Source of the DNA: VRUE01 sp963730315
GTDB lineage: Bacteria > Actinomycetota > Thermoleophilia > Solirubrobacterales > 70-9
Reading direction: 5' to 3'
Assembly: GCA_963730315.1 (NCBI GenBank)
Contig: CAVSRD010000006.1
Location: 1 to 64,000, forward strand
DNA length: 64,000 nucleotides
A program made the translations under genes and the position numbers. A model generated the notes under the pieces. It saw only the letters and a program-made list of their open reading frames with translations, was not told the origin of the DNA and made no database searches. Below are positions 24,401-33,371 of this stretch, in pieces; position 1 is the first letter of the stretch, and each line of letters starts with the position of its first letter.

Positions 24401-24525
24401 AGGGCGCCCGCGAGGCGCTCGACGAGGCGGCCGAGGTCGCCGAGCGCACCGGCGCCCTGCTCACCCTGCGCGAGATCCAGGAGGAGCAGGCCTCGCTCGC
24501 CGGCAGCGCGGCCGGCTGGGGCTGA
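21454..24525 (+). CDS. Class III cyclase-ATPase-TPR-like regulatory protein
   Basis: The 1023-residue protein has a class III nucleotidyl cyclase domain (about 15-200; metal aspartates in FADVKGSMD and KFTGDGIMAVFG), an AAA/STAND-type ATPase (about 220-600; P-loop AEPGIGKSRL, Walker B VVEDLHWVDEGSE), and a long helical-repeat C-terminus (about 620-1010). Two catalytic features are off-consensus: the cyclase VNLAxR motif reads VGLAQR, without the transition-state asparagine, and the P-loop begins with alanine, not glycine. It may be a weakly active or inactive cyclase used as a sensor. The start may be GTG 21454 or GTG 21475. It is divergent from the nitrilase-tetR operon. Confidence 0.88.
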   Translation: MRKLPGAVANTRIEADGERKQVTVLFADVKGSMDLAERQDPEQWRSIMQRFFSILADEVRRFEGTVDKFTGDGIMAVFGAPIAHEDHARRACYAALRMLDEIAEYAAELRRKHGLNFSARIGINSGEVIAGAIGEAGDGGYTAIGHTVGLAQRMEALAEPGKAYLTEAAAEAARGFLELDDLGEFEIKGASRPVRVFELAGVGSARSRLDLSRERGFSRFVGRAEELGVLAKALDRAKAGEGAAVGIVAEPGIGKSRLCHEFAERCRDEGIEVFEAQAQSHGRGIPFMPVLQMLRAYFGIADADPERIVREKIAGRALLLDPELIDDLPLLFDFLGVPDPRRPLPQLSADARQRALRGVVCKLVHAPNRREPTAIVVEDLHWVDEGSETLLGELLDAVEGTQTLVIVNFRPEYEPSWSGPPDYHEIELAPLGLADSRELIRDLAGEDPSLDGLAEHLHERTAGNPFFIEEIVRELVEAGHLEGERGARRLVRPIEEAGVPASVQAVLAARVDRLDPDAKRLLQAASVAGKEIPEPALALISGLGESEECEAALHELIEGGFLYEAELYPERLLAFRHPLTREVAYGTQLSEQRRAIHAAAARATIELNPDRHDELAALIADHMEAGGETLEAARWSARAAYWAGHSQPRDAMRLWRKTMDLAAELEEGEEKDALAVTARLRQLDYAWRLGIEPEEEARLIAEAEEIATRSGDLRSLTLLRTLAGGRPGRVRKGEEWIATTDEVNRLATESGDHHLQVAIRAAIAYAHLCVADFDGVERLCDEVLEMAGVDHAAGAGIILGCPVAWALMEKGVVTRERGKLDETERLLENALRIATEQGDPETASWTRGNLAMLQGNRGEVEAAVAMARRNHELTERLGDVFSRSLSLTHVAVTLRSAGEHAAALDALEEAEHLYRGAMGSGGEVASWRAALRAEALLGLGRTEEALDVAEWSAAEARENGMLWPLPKALKALAAARAASGKEEGAREALDEAAEVAERTGALLTLREIQEEQASLAGSAAGWG

Positions 24526-24540
24526 GCACGGGGGACCGCG

Positions 24541-25383
24541 TCAGAGACCCATCGCCCGGGCCGCGATGCGATCGACGAGTCGATCGGGGAGCAGGCGGCT
24601 GATCAGCGCCTGGGCGCGGGCGTCGGCGCCGACCAGGTAACGGGTGCGCGGCCGCCTCGCGGTCAGCGCCCGCTCGATCGCCTCCGCGACCCTCTCCGGG
24701 GCGATGCCGCGCTGCGCGGTTCGCTTCGCCGCCTCGCGGAGGCGCTCGATGGCCTCGCCGTACAGCGTCTCCTGCTCGGCGGGGGCGCGCTCCGCCAGCT
24801 CGTCGGCGATTCGCAGGCCGCGCTCCCAGATCGGTGTGGCGATCGACCCCGGCTCGATCGCCACGACGTCGATCCCCCAGGGACGCAGCTCCTGGCGCAG
24901 GCAGTCGGCGACGGCCTCGAGCCCGAACTTCGCGGCGTGGTAGGGACCGCCGAACGGCAGCGCCATCCGGCCGCCGATCGAGCTGAGGAAGACGACCCGG
25001 CCACGGGCGCGGCGGATCGCCGCCAGCATCGCCTGCGTAACCACCAGCTGCGCCGTCAGGTTGAGGTCGACCTGGCGACGGAAGTCTTCGATCGGGATCG
25101 TCTCCAGCGGGCCGAAGACGGCGATCCCGGCGTTGTTGACAAGCCCGTCGAGCCCCGCCTCCCCCACCTCCTCGTCAACCCGCTGCCCGGCGGCGGCGAT
25201 CTGCGCCGCGTCGGTGACATCGAGCATCAGCGGGGTCAGCCGCTCCGATCCGGCCTCGCGCAGCGACTCGGCGTCCTCGTCGCGGCGAACGCCGGCGAAC
25301 ACCCGCCAGCCCTTCCCGTCGAGGCGCAGCGCCGTGGCCCGCCCGATCCCCGTCGACGCCCCGGTTACCAAGACCGAATTCAC
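24541..25383 (-). CDS. Short-chain dehydrogenase/reductase
   Basis: The 280-residue classical SDR begins VNSVLVTGASTGIGRATAL (TGxxxGxG cofactor motif), with NNAGIAVFG, the catalytic serine in FLSSIGG and YxxxK in PYHAAKFG. Its long C-terminal region (ERLREAAKRTAQRGIAPERVAEAIERAL) resembles oxidoreductases of the retinol/17-beta-hydroxysteroid type. The substrate is unknown. GTG 25383 is chosen because TAGCCT lies 8 bases upstream; ATG 25401 is also open. It is divergent from the epimerase gene. Confidence 0.9.
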   Translation of the reverse strand: MNSVLVTGASTGIGRATALRLDGKGWRVFAGVRRDEDAESLREAGSERLTPLMLDVTDAAQIAAAGQRVDEEVGEAGLDGLVNNAGIAVFGPLETIPIEDFRRQVDLNLTAQLVVTQAMLAAIRRARGRVVFLSSIGGRMALPFGGPYHAAKFGLEAVADCLRQELRPWGIDVVAIEPGSIATPIWERGLRIADELAERAPAEQETLYGEAIERLREAAKRTAQRGIAPERVAEAIERALTARRPRTRYLVGADARAQALISRLLPDRLVDRIAARAMGL

Positions 25384-25391
25384 GACGGCCC

Positions 25392-25401
25392 AGGCTAACA
25401 T
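25392..25401. promoter_or_regulatory. Overlapping divergent -10 elements
   Basis: On the minus strand TAGCCT (25397-25392) is 8 bases before GTG 25383; on the plus strand TAACAT (25396-25401) is 8 bases before ATG 25410. The hexamers share two bases, so polymerase can hold only one promoter at a time. Confidence 0.5.
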
Positions 25402-25409
25402 CGGCGCCG

Positions 25410-26387
25410 ATGACCGAGACGGCCTTCGTCACCGGGGGATCGGGGTTCATCGGCGGCCGGCTGGTCGAGCGGCTGGTCTCCGAAGGACGGGCGGTGCGGG
25501 CGCTGGCGCGCTCCGAGGGGGCGGCCCGGCGCGTAGCCGAGCTGGGCGCCGAGCCGGTTCGAGGCGAGATCGGCGACCGCGAGTCGCTCGCCGCTGCGGC
25601 TCGGGACACCGACGTCGCCTTCCATCTCGCAGCGCAGCTCGGCGAGTGGGGGCCTTGGGTGGACTTCGAGCGCGGCAACGTGGAGGGAACGCGCAACATG
25701 CTCGCGGCCTGCGCCGAGGCCGGGGTGCGTCGCTTCGTCCACTGCGGGACCGAGGCGGCGCTGATGGCGGGCGAGCCGCTGGTCGACGTCGACGAGACCG
25801 CACCGCTGCGACCGGACTCGCGGGCACCCTACCCGGCGACGAAGGCCAAAGCCGAGCAGGCCGTTCGCGACGCCAACCGAAAGGGCTTTGCGACGATCGT
25901 CGTGCGGCCGCGCTTCGTCTGGGGCAAGGGCGATACGACGCTGCTGCCGGAGATGATCGCGACGATCGAGGCGGGCAAATGGGCCTGGGTCGGCGGCGGC
26001 CGCAACCTCACCGCCACCACCCACGTCGACAACGTGGTCGAGGGCTTGCTGCTGGGGGCCGAGAAGGGCGCACCGGGCGAGGCCTACTTCGTCACCGACG
26101 GCGAGCCGGTCGTCTTCCGCGATTTCGTCACGGCGCTGCTGCGGACGCAGGACGTCGAGCCGCCCGACCGCAGCATCCCCGCCTGGACCGCGGCGCCGCT
26201 TGCCCTGATCGCGGAGACCGCCTGGAGGCTGCTGCCCCTGCGCGGCGCTCCGCCGATGACCGCCTTCCGCTCCTGGCTGCTCACCCAGGAGTGCACGATC
26301 GACATCTCCAAGGCCCGTGCCAAGCTCGGCTACGCGCCCGTGGTCACCCGCGAGCAGGGCCTGGCGGAGCTGGGCGGAAGCGCCTGA
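25410..26387 (+). CDS. NAD-dependent epimerase/dehydratase (extended SDR)
   Basis: The 325-residue protein starts MTETAFVTGGSGFIGGRLVERL (extended-SDR TGxxGxxG), has YPATKAKAEQ as the YxxxK site and VVRPRFVWGKGDTTLLP as in the 3-beta-hydroxysteroid dehydrogenase/sterol-decarboxylase branch. The substrate may be a sterol-like, terpenoid or sugar nucleotide compound. The steroid-type branch is a guess from motifs. It converges on the merR gene with a 3-base gap. Confidence 0.88.
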   Translation: MTETAFVTGGSGFIGGRLVERLVSEGRAVRALARSEGAARRVAELGAEPVRGEIGDRESLAAAARDTDVAFHLAAQLGEWGPWVDFERGNVEGTRNMLAACAEAGVRRFVHCGTEAALMAGEPLVDVDETAPLRPDSRAPYPATKAKAEQAVRDANRKGFATIVVRPRFVWGKGDTTLLPEMIATIEAGKWAWVGGGRNLTATTHVDNVVEGLLLGAEKGAPGEAYFVTDGEPVVFRDFVTALLRTQDVEPPDRSIPAWTAAPLALIAETAWRLLPLRGAPPMTAFRSWLLTQECTIDISKARAKLGYAPVVTREQGLAELGGSA

Positions 26388-26390
26388 GCG

Positions 26391-27125
26391 TCAGCCGCGG
26401 CCGACGCGGTGGCGCTCCAGCTCGGCTACCAGCAGCTTGGTGTGCAGGGCGGCGATCAGGTCCTGCAGGGGCTGGACGCCGGATTCGAGCATCTCGACCA
26501 CGCGCTCGAGGGGAACCTCGCCGGCGAGACGATCCATAACCATCTCGACCTCCTGGCCGACCAGCTCTTCGAGCGCCTGCTTGTAGCGCAGGGTGTCGTA
26601 GACGGTGAAGCCGATCTGCTCGTCGTAGCCGCCGGCGCGGAAGCGGCTGATCGCCTCGATGATCCTCACGTCGGAGGGCGAGTAGCCGCGGCTGTTGGGG
26701 CTCAGCACCTCGATCTCCTCGAGCCGGTCGAGCACCTCCCGGGGGATGCCGTAGCGCTCGCGCACCGCGGCGACGCTGGTGCGGGTGCGCTCCTCCGCCA
26801 GCGCCCGCTCGAGGATGCGGTCCTCCAGCTCGACCAGGGCACGGGCCCGCTCGGGGCCCTCGTCGAGCACCGACCTGATCGCCCGCAACGGCATGAAGCG
26901 CTCCTCCTGCAGCTGCTTGATCAGCTTGATCCGGTCGACCAGCTCCGGCGGGTAGTAGGCCATGTTGCGGCTGGTCTTCACGCCCTCCGGCAGCAGCCCC
27001 TCGCGCAGGTAGTGCTTGATCGTCGGCACGGGCACGCCGGAGGCCTCGGCCAGCTGGCCGATCCTCATCTGCCGATCGGCCGATTTCCGGCGATAGGCGT
27101 CCGTTTTCGTCCCGTCGGCGGTCAT
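26391..27125 (-). CDS. MerR family transcriptional regulator
   Basis: The 244-residue protein has the MerR DNA-binding domain (MRIGQLAEASGVPVPTIKHY, then LREGLLPEGV and YYPPELVDRIKLIKQLQEERFMPL) at about 20-90, and a long helical C-terminal region in place of the metal-binding cysteines. ATG 27125 overlaps the CoA-transferase stop as ATGA. A later ATG (27068) would also start the domain. Its place at the end of the acyl-CoA operon suggests that it controls the operon, probably sensing a CoA ester (inference). Confidence 0.9.
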   Translation of the reverse strand: MTADGTKTDAYRRKSADRQMRIGQLAEASGVPVPTIKHYLREGLLPEGVKTSRNMAYYPPELVDRIKLIKQLQEERFMPLRAIRSVLDEGPERARALVELEDRILERALAEERTRTSVAAVRERYGIPREVLDRLEEIEVLSPNSRGYSPSDVRIIEAISRFRAGGYDEQIGFTVYDTLRYKQALEELVGQEVEMVMDRLAGEVPLERVVEMLESGVQPLQDLIAALHTKLLVAELERHRVGRG

Positions 27126-28357
27126 GCGCGGAACGTGGTCGCCGAGTCGGCGCTCGGGCCGGCCGCCGCGCCGGACTCCTTCATCGCCGCGATCTGCTCG
27201 TCGTCGTAGCCGGCCTCGCGCAGCACCTCGTCGGTGTGCTCGCCAAAGGCCGGCGCGGGCCGGCCGGGGTCGCCCGGGGTGCGGCTCATCTTCACCGGCG
27301 GGCCCAGCTGGCGGACCGTGCCGAGCCGCGGCTGCTCCAGCGCGGTGACCATCTCCCGCGCCCGCACCAGCTCCGAGTCGAGCGCCTCGTCGAGATCGAG
27401 GACCGGCTCTATGCAGCAGTCGTGCTCGTCGTTGAACGCCTTCCATTCGCCGCGCGTGCGCGAGCGGAACACGCCGGCGACCTCGCGCCAGGCGTCGGAG
27501 CCGGGCGCCTCGAACTGGGCCTCGACCAGGTCGGGCCGCTCCACCCCGTTGCAGAAGGCAGCCCAGAACTTCGGCTCCAGCGCCCCGCAGGTCACCCAGC
27601 CGTCGGCGGCCTCGTACGGCAGGTAGCAGATCAGACCGCCGGCCAGCTGCTGCTCGCCGCGGCGCGGCACCTCGCCGTCGCAGAAGTAACGGCCGGCGAC
27701 CAGCGCCAGCCAGGACAGCGCCCCGTCGGCCATCGAGACATCGACGATCTGGCCTTCTCCGGAGCGCCGCCGCTCGTGCAACGCCGCCATCACCCCGAAG
27801 GCGGCCGTCAGCGCACCGCCGCCGATGTCGGCGATCTGCCCGCCCGGCTGCACCGGCGGCCCGCCCCTGGCGCCGGTCAGGCCGAGCAGCCCAACCAGCC
27901 CCAGGTAGTTCATGTCGTGGCCGGCGCGCTGCGTGTAGGGGCCGTCCTGGCCGTAGCCGGTGATCGCGCAGAAGACGATCCCGGGGTTGGCCGCGCGCAT
28001 CCGCTCATAGCCGACCCCGAGGCGGTCGAGGACACCGGGCCGGAAGCCGTCGAGAACGACGTCGTAGCGTTCGACCAGGCGCAGCAGCGCCTCCCGCCCT
28101 CGCTCCGTTTTGAGGTCGAGGCGGATCGAGCGCTTGCCCCGATTGAGCGCGAGGTAGAGAGCGGAGCGCGTCCCCAATGCCTGCTCCTCGTCGGAGCCGT
28201 AGTAGGGCGGAGCCCAGCGGATGTAGTCGCCCATTCCGGTGTCCTCGACCTTCAGCACCTCGGCGCCGAGGTCGGCGAGCAGCAGCGAGCAGAAGCCGCC
28301 GGGAAGCAACCGGGTCAGGTCGAGGACCCTGACGTCGCTAAGCGGGAGATCGGTCAT
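27122..28357 (-). CDS. Class III CoA-transferase family, AMACR-like
   Basis: The 411-residue protein belongs to the CaiB/BaiF family (VRVLDLTRLLPGGFCSLLLADLGAEVLKVE). It carries the pattern of alpha-methylacyl-CoA racemases: RAGHDMNYLGLVGLLGLTG with the catalytic His/Asp region and GGQIADIGGGALTAAFGV with the second aspartate. The N-terminal NRGKRSIRLDLK loop is standard. It may therefore invert 2-methyl branched acyl-CoA before beta-oxidation, though a true CoA-transfer activity cannot be excluded. Its start overlaps the BKACE end by about 20 bases and its stop overlaps merR. Confidence 0.9.
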   Translation of the reverse strand: MTDLPLSDVRVLDLTRLLPGGFCSLLLADLGAEVLKVEDTGMGDYIRWAPPYYGSDEEQALGTRSALYLALNRGKRSIRLDLKTERGREALLRLVERYDVVLDGFRPGVLDRLGVGYERMRAANPGIVFCAITGYGQDGPYTQRAGHDMNYLGLVGLLGLTGARGGPPVQPGGQIADIGGGALTAAFGVMAALHERRRSGEGQIVDVSMADGALSWLALVAGRYFCDGEVPRRGEQQLAGGLICYLPYEAADGWVTCGALEPKFWAAFCNGVERPDLVEAQFEAPGSDAWREVAGVFRSRTRGEWKAFNDEHDCCIEPVLDLDEALDSELVRAREMVTALEQPRLGTVRQLGPPVKMSRTPGDPGRPAPAFGEHTDEVLREAGYDDEQIAAMKESGAAAGPSADSATTFRA

Positions 28358-29237
28358 CGTCACGAACCGGAACGCCGAGCAGCTCGCGGGCCTCGCCCAC
28401 CGTCGCCGCGCGGCGGCCGACGTCCTCGGCCATCTGGCGCGCCTTGGCGATCAGCTCGCCGTTGGACTTCGCCATCTCCCCGTTCGGCAGATAGAGGTTG
28501 TCCTCGACCCCGGCCCGCACGTTGCCGCCCAGCACCAGCGCGGCGCCGAGCAGCTTCCACTGGTCGCGCGAGATGCCGATCACCTGCCACTGGTTCTCGC
28601 CCTCCGCCCCACCGGGGATCTGCTCCGACATCAGGGCGACGTTGCGAGCGGTCGGGCGGATGCCACCGTTCACCCCCATCACCAGCGAGATCTGCAACGG
28701 CGGCTCGAGCAGCCCCATGTCGATCAGCGGGTCGAGGTTGGCGACGTGGCCGGCGTCGAAGCACTCGTGCTCGGGCTTGATCCCCAGCTCCTTCATCGCG
28801 GTGAGGAACTCGATGATCGTGTCGAAGCTGTTCTCGAACACCGCTTTGAAGACGAAGTCCCGGCGCCGCTTCGAGTACTTGGCGTAGTTCATCGAGCTCA
28901 TGTTGAGCGCCGCGACGTCGGGCCGCAGCGCCCGCAGGTACTGGATCCGCTTCTCGATCGGAATGCCGATCGCCCCGGTCGAGTAGTTGACGATGACGTC
29001 GCCGGCCTCGGCGCGGATCGCCTCGGTGATCGCCTCGAAGTCCTCGACCTCGTACGACGGCGTGCCGTCCGGCTTGCGGGCGTGGATGTGGATCTGCGAG
29101 GCGCCCTCCTCGACCGCCCGCCGCGCCTCCGCCCCGTACTCCTGCGGCGTGTAGGGGATCGCCGGGCACTGGTCGCGGTTGGCGATCACGCCGCTGATCG
29201 AGCAGCTGATGATCACCGGATCGTCGAAAGAGCTCAT
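28338..29237 (-). CDS. BKACE family beta-keto acid cleavage enzyme (DUF849)
   Basis: BKACE enzymes condense a beta-keto acid with acetyl-CoA and cleave it into an acyl-CoA and acetoacetate, using zinc. The 299-residue protein has the zinc-binding IHIHAR pair, the SLVMGVNGGIRPT loop and the catalytic GNVRAGVEDNLYL near the C-terminus. ATG 29237 follows a GTG at 29240. It is the middle gene of the acyl-CoA operon, so its keto acid is likely produced from a branched or dicarboxylic CoA ester made by the flanking enzymes. The specific substrate is not visible. Confidence 0.93.
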   Translation of the reverse strand: MSSFDDPVIISCSISGVIANRDQCPAIPYTPQEYGAEARRAVEEGASQIHIHARKPDGTPSYEVEDFEAITEAIRAEAGDVIVNYSTGAIGIPIEKRIQYLRALRPDVAALNMSSMNYAKYSKRRRDFVFKAVFENSFDTIIEFLTAMKELGIKPEHECFDAGHVANLDPLIDMGLLEPPLQISLVMGVNGGIRPTARNVALMSEQIPGGAEGENQWQVIGISRDQWKLLGAALVLGGNVRAGVEDNLYLPNGEMAKSNGELIAKARQMAEDVGRRAATVGEARELLGVPVRDDDRSPA

Positions 29238-29253
29238 CACAACCCCCTCCCGC

Positions 29254-30843
29254 TCATACGGGCATCACCCCGTGCCGTTTCACGGGCTTCTCGACGTGTT
29301 TGGTCCGCGCCATGCGCAGCGCCCCGACGATCGTCGGCCGCGTCTCGCGCGGGTCGATGATGTCGTCGATCACGGCGTTGCCGGCCGCGATGTAGGGGTC
29401 GATCTGCTCGCGGACCGCGTCCAGCATCGCCTCCCGGGTCGCCTCCGGGTCCTCGGAGGCCTCGATCGCCGAGCGGCCGATGATGTTGACGGCGCCCTCC
29501 GGGCCCATCACCGAGATCTCCGCCCCGGGCCAGGCGACGATCAGGTCCGGCTCATAGGCCTTGCCGCACATCACGTAGTAGCCGGCGCCGTAGGCCTTGC
29601 GGACGATCACCGTCACCTTCGGCACCGTGGCGCGGCTGACCGCGTAGAGCATCTTCGCCCCGTGGCGGATGATCCCGGCGTGCTCGACCTTCGAGCCGAC
29701 CATGAAGCCGGGCACGTCCTGGAGGAAGACGAGCGGGATGTTGAAGGCGTCGCAGAGATTGATGAAGCGCGCCGCCTTGTCGGACGAGTCGTTGTCGAGG
29801 ATGCCGGCGAGCTGCTTGGGCTGGTTGGCGACGATCCCCACCGGCTGGCCGCCGAAGCGGGCGAAGCAGGTGATCAGCGTCTTGGCGAACTTCGGCTTGA
29901 TGTCGAACCACTCGCCGTCGTCGACGATCTCGCCGATCACGTCGTACATGTCGTAGGGCTGGCGCGAGGACTCGGGAACGATCTCCAGCAGCTTCTCCGA
30001 GGTGCGGTCGTCGGGGTCGGCCGTGTCCGCCAGGGGCGGGCGCTGCTCGCAGTTGGGCGGGAAGTAGGCGAGGTAGCGCTTGACCGCGTCGATGCACTCC
30101 GGGTCGTCCTTCACCTCGAGGTCCCCCACCCCCGACTTGCGGCAGTGGACCTTGGCGCCGCCGAGGTCCTCCATCGAGATGTCCTCGCCGGTCACCGCCT
30201 TGGTCAGGTGCGGGCCGGCAAGCGCCATCGCGCCCTGGCCGGAGACCATCGGCACGAAATCCGAGAGCGCCGGGATGTAGGCGGTGCCCGCCGCGCACGG
30301 CCCCATCATCGCCGCGACCATCGGGATCACGCCCGACATTTCGACCTCCTCGCGGAACAGGTGCCCGGAGCCGGCGAACAGCGAGCCGGCCGCCTCCTGG
30401 ATGCGGGCGCCCGCCGAATCGAGCAGCCAGACGAACGGCATCCGCTTCTGCAGCGCCATCTCGCGCAGGCGGGTCACCTTCAGCTCGCCGGTCATCCCCA
30501 TCGAGCCGGCCATCACGGTGAAGTCGTAGGCGGCGATGCAGCAGGGCCGGCCGTCGACGTCGCCCCAGCCGGTGATCACGCCGTCGGCCGCCGCCTCCTT
30601 GCCCTCCATCGCCCGCTGGGCGAAGTGCGGCCGGCCGTGGATCCCCATCTCGACGAAGCTGCCCTCGTCGACCAGCAGCTCGATCCGCTCGCGGGCGGTC
30701 AGCTTGCCGCGCTCGTGCTGCTTGGCGATCTTCTCCTCGCCGCCGCCCAGCTTCGCCTTGGCGCGGCGCTCGTGCAGCTGCTCGGTCAGCTCGTCCAGCG
30801 GCGCGGTGCCGGGGAGGAGGTTCCCATCGCCTTGCTCAGCCAC
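29254..30843 (-). CDS. Acyl-CoA carboxyltransferase beta subunit
   Basis: The 529-residue protein is a carboxyltransferase of the propionyl-/methylcrotonyl-CoA carboxylase family: an N-terminal crotonase-like half with DSAGARIQEAAGSLFAGSGH and a C-terminal half with VFLQDVPGFMVGSKVEHAGIIRHGAKMLYA, both oxyanion-hole regions present. No biotin carboxylase or biotin carrier is next to it, so it must use an alpha subunit encoded elsewhere, or act as a decarboxylase partner. The GTG start abuts the enoyl-CoA hydratase stop directly. Confidence 0.92.
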   Translation of the reverse strand: MAEQGDGNLLPGTAPLDELTEQLHERRAKAKLGGGEEKIAKQHERGKLTARERIELLVDEGSFVEMGIHGRPHFAQRAMEGKEAAADGVITGWGDVDGRPCCIAAYDFTVMAGSMGMTGELKVTRLREMALQKRMPFVWLLDSAGARIQEAAGSLFAGSGHLFREEVEMSGVIPMVAAMMGPCAAGTAYIPALSDFVPMVSGQGAMALAGPHLTKAVTGEDISMEDLGGAKVHCRKSGVGDLEVKDDPECIDAVKRYLAYFPPNCEQRPPLADTADPDDRTSEKLLEIVPESSRQPYDMYDVIGEIVDDGEWFDIKPKFAKTLITCFARFGGQPVGIVANQPKQLAGILDNDSSDKAARFINLCDAFNIPLVFLQDVPGFMVGSKVEHAGIIRHGAKMLYAVSRATVPKVTVIVRKAYGAGYYVMCGKAYEPDLIVAWPGAEISVMGPEGAVNIIGRSAIEASEDPEATREAMLDAVREQIDPYIAAGNAVIDDIIDPRETRPTIVGALRMARTKHVEKPVKRHGVMPV

Positions 30844-31626
30844 TCATCTTCCTTTCCATTCGGGCTCGCGCTTCTCGAAGAAGGCGCTGACGCCCTCGAC
30901 GATGTCCTCGGTGCTGAAGGTGAGCGAGAGCTGCGAGCGCAGGTAGTCGAGCGCGTCGTCGACCGCCATGTCCTGCTGGCGGTACATCGCGTCGTGTCCG
31001 AGCCGCATCAGCACCGGGCTCTTCGAGGCCAGCTTGCCGGCCCAATCGGCGACCGCGGAGTCGAACTCCTCCGCCGGCACGACCTTGTTGGCCAGCCCGT
31101 ACTCGACCGCCTGCTCGGCGCTCAGCCGCTCGCCCAGCAGCATCATCTCGTTGACCCTCTTGCGCGGCACGTTGCGGTAGATGATCGCCATGATCATGTA
31201 GGGGAAGGCGCCGACGTTGATCTCCGGCGTGCCGAAGGTGGCTCCCTGCTTGGCGATCAGCAGGTCGCAGGAGAGGGCGAGGCCCATCCCGCCCGCCAGC
31301 ACGTGGCCGTTGGCGGCGCACAGCGAAGGCTTGCCGAGGCGCGGCATCAGCCGGAAGAACTCGAGGAAGAGGTCGGTGGCGAAGTGTTTGGCGACGAGCG
31401 GGACCTCGGCCGCGAAGCCGCCGAGGTCGGCTCCTGCGCAGAACGCCTTCTCGCCGGCGCCGGTGAGGACGACGGCGCGGGCCTCCTCATCCTCGCGTGC
31501 CCGCTTCATCGCCTCGACCAGCTCGGCCAGCATCTGCCCGGAGAGCATGTTGCGCTTCTCCGGGTTGTTCAGGGTCACCGTCGCGACCCCGTCGGCGACC
31601 TCGTACTTGACGACCTCGTAGTCCAT
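30844..31626 (-). CDS. Enoyl-CoA hydratase/isomerase
   Basis: The 260-residue crotonase-family protein begins MDYEVVKYEVADGVATVTLN and has the CoA-binding AFCAGADLGGF and ANGHVLAGGMGLALSCDLLIA oxyanion segment. The second catalytic glutamate of hydratases appears as FGTPEINVGAFPY. An upstream extension to 31722 is open but lacks family sequence. It is the first gene of the operon and divergent from the acyl-CoA dehydrogenase, so the two may share control: dehydrogenation on one strand, hydration and cleavage on the other. Confidence 0.92.
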   Translation of the reverse strand: MDYEVVKYEVADGVATVTLNNPEKRNMLSGQMLAELVEAMKRAREDEEARAVVLTGAGEKAFCAGADLGGFAAEVPLVAKHFATDLFLEFFRLMPRLGKPSLCAANGHVLAGGMGLALSCDLLIAKQGATFGTPEINVGAFPYMIMAIIYRNVPRKRVNEMMLLGERLSAEQAVEYGLANKVVPAEEFDSAVADWAGKLASKSPVLMRLGHDAMYRQQDMAVDDALDYLRSQLSLTFSTEDIVEGVSAFFEKREPEWKGR

Positions 31627-31709
31627 CCCGGCCGAGCACCATAGCCGACCCGCGCAGAAAGTGAGAAGTGCTACTGTCCACGCGGCCGACCAGCGACACG
31701 AGGAGAGAC

Positions 31710-32930
<1,221 letters not shown>

Positions 32931-32945
32931 GCACCCCGCCGGCTG

Positions 32946-33371
32946 ATGGCCACGACGCCCAAGATAGATCACATCCGCTCCTACTACGCGGCGCTGAACC
33001 GCGGCGGCGCCGAGGAGGTCGCGTCCCACTTCACTGAGGACGCAACCCACTACTACACGCGCCTCGGCCCGCATCGCGGAGCGGCCGCGATCGGTCAGAC
33101 GACCGAGTGGGCGGTCGCCAACATCGAAGCGCAGTGGCAGATCGAGAACGCGATCGAAGAAGGCGACCAGGCAGCGATCGAGTGGACGATGACCTGGCGC
33201 CACGCCGAGAGCGGCGAGCCGCGCCTCGACCGCGGAACCGAGTGGTTCCTGTTCCGCGACGGCAAGATCGCCGAGGTCCGCGCCTACCACCACAGCGGCC
33301 CGAAGAACCGGCAGGGCAACCTGCTCGGCTTCGACCACGCCGGTCGCGGCTACACCATGCTCGGGGGCTGA
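32946..33371 (+). CDS. SnoaL/NTF2-like protein
   Basis: The 141-residue protein has the cone-shaped SnoaL-like fold pattern: an N-terminal helix pair (IDHIRSYYAALNRGGAEEVASHFTED), strands, and WFLFRDGKIAEVRAYHH near the end, typical of small ligand-binding or isomerase-like proteins. Its start lies 15 bases after the acyl-CoA dehydrogenase stop, so both are probably co-transcribed. No catalytic residue can be assigned. Its last 22 bases overlap the end of the converging DUF4393-like gene. Confidence 0.82.
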   Translation: MATTPKIDHIRSYYAALNRGGAEEVASHFTEDATHYYTRLGPHRGAAAIGQTTEWAVANIEAQWQIENAIEEGDQAAIEWTMTWRHAESGEPRLDRGTEWFLFRDGKIAEVRAYHHSGPKNRQGNLLGFDHAGRGYTMLGG

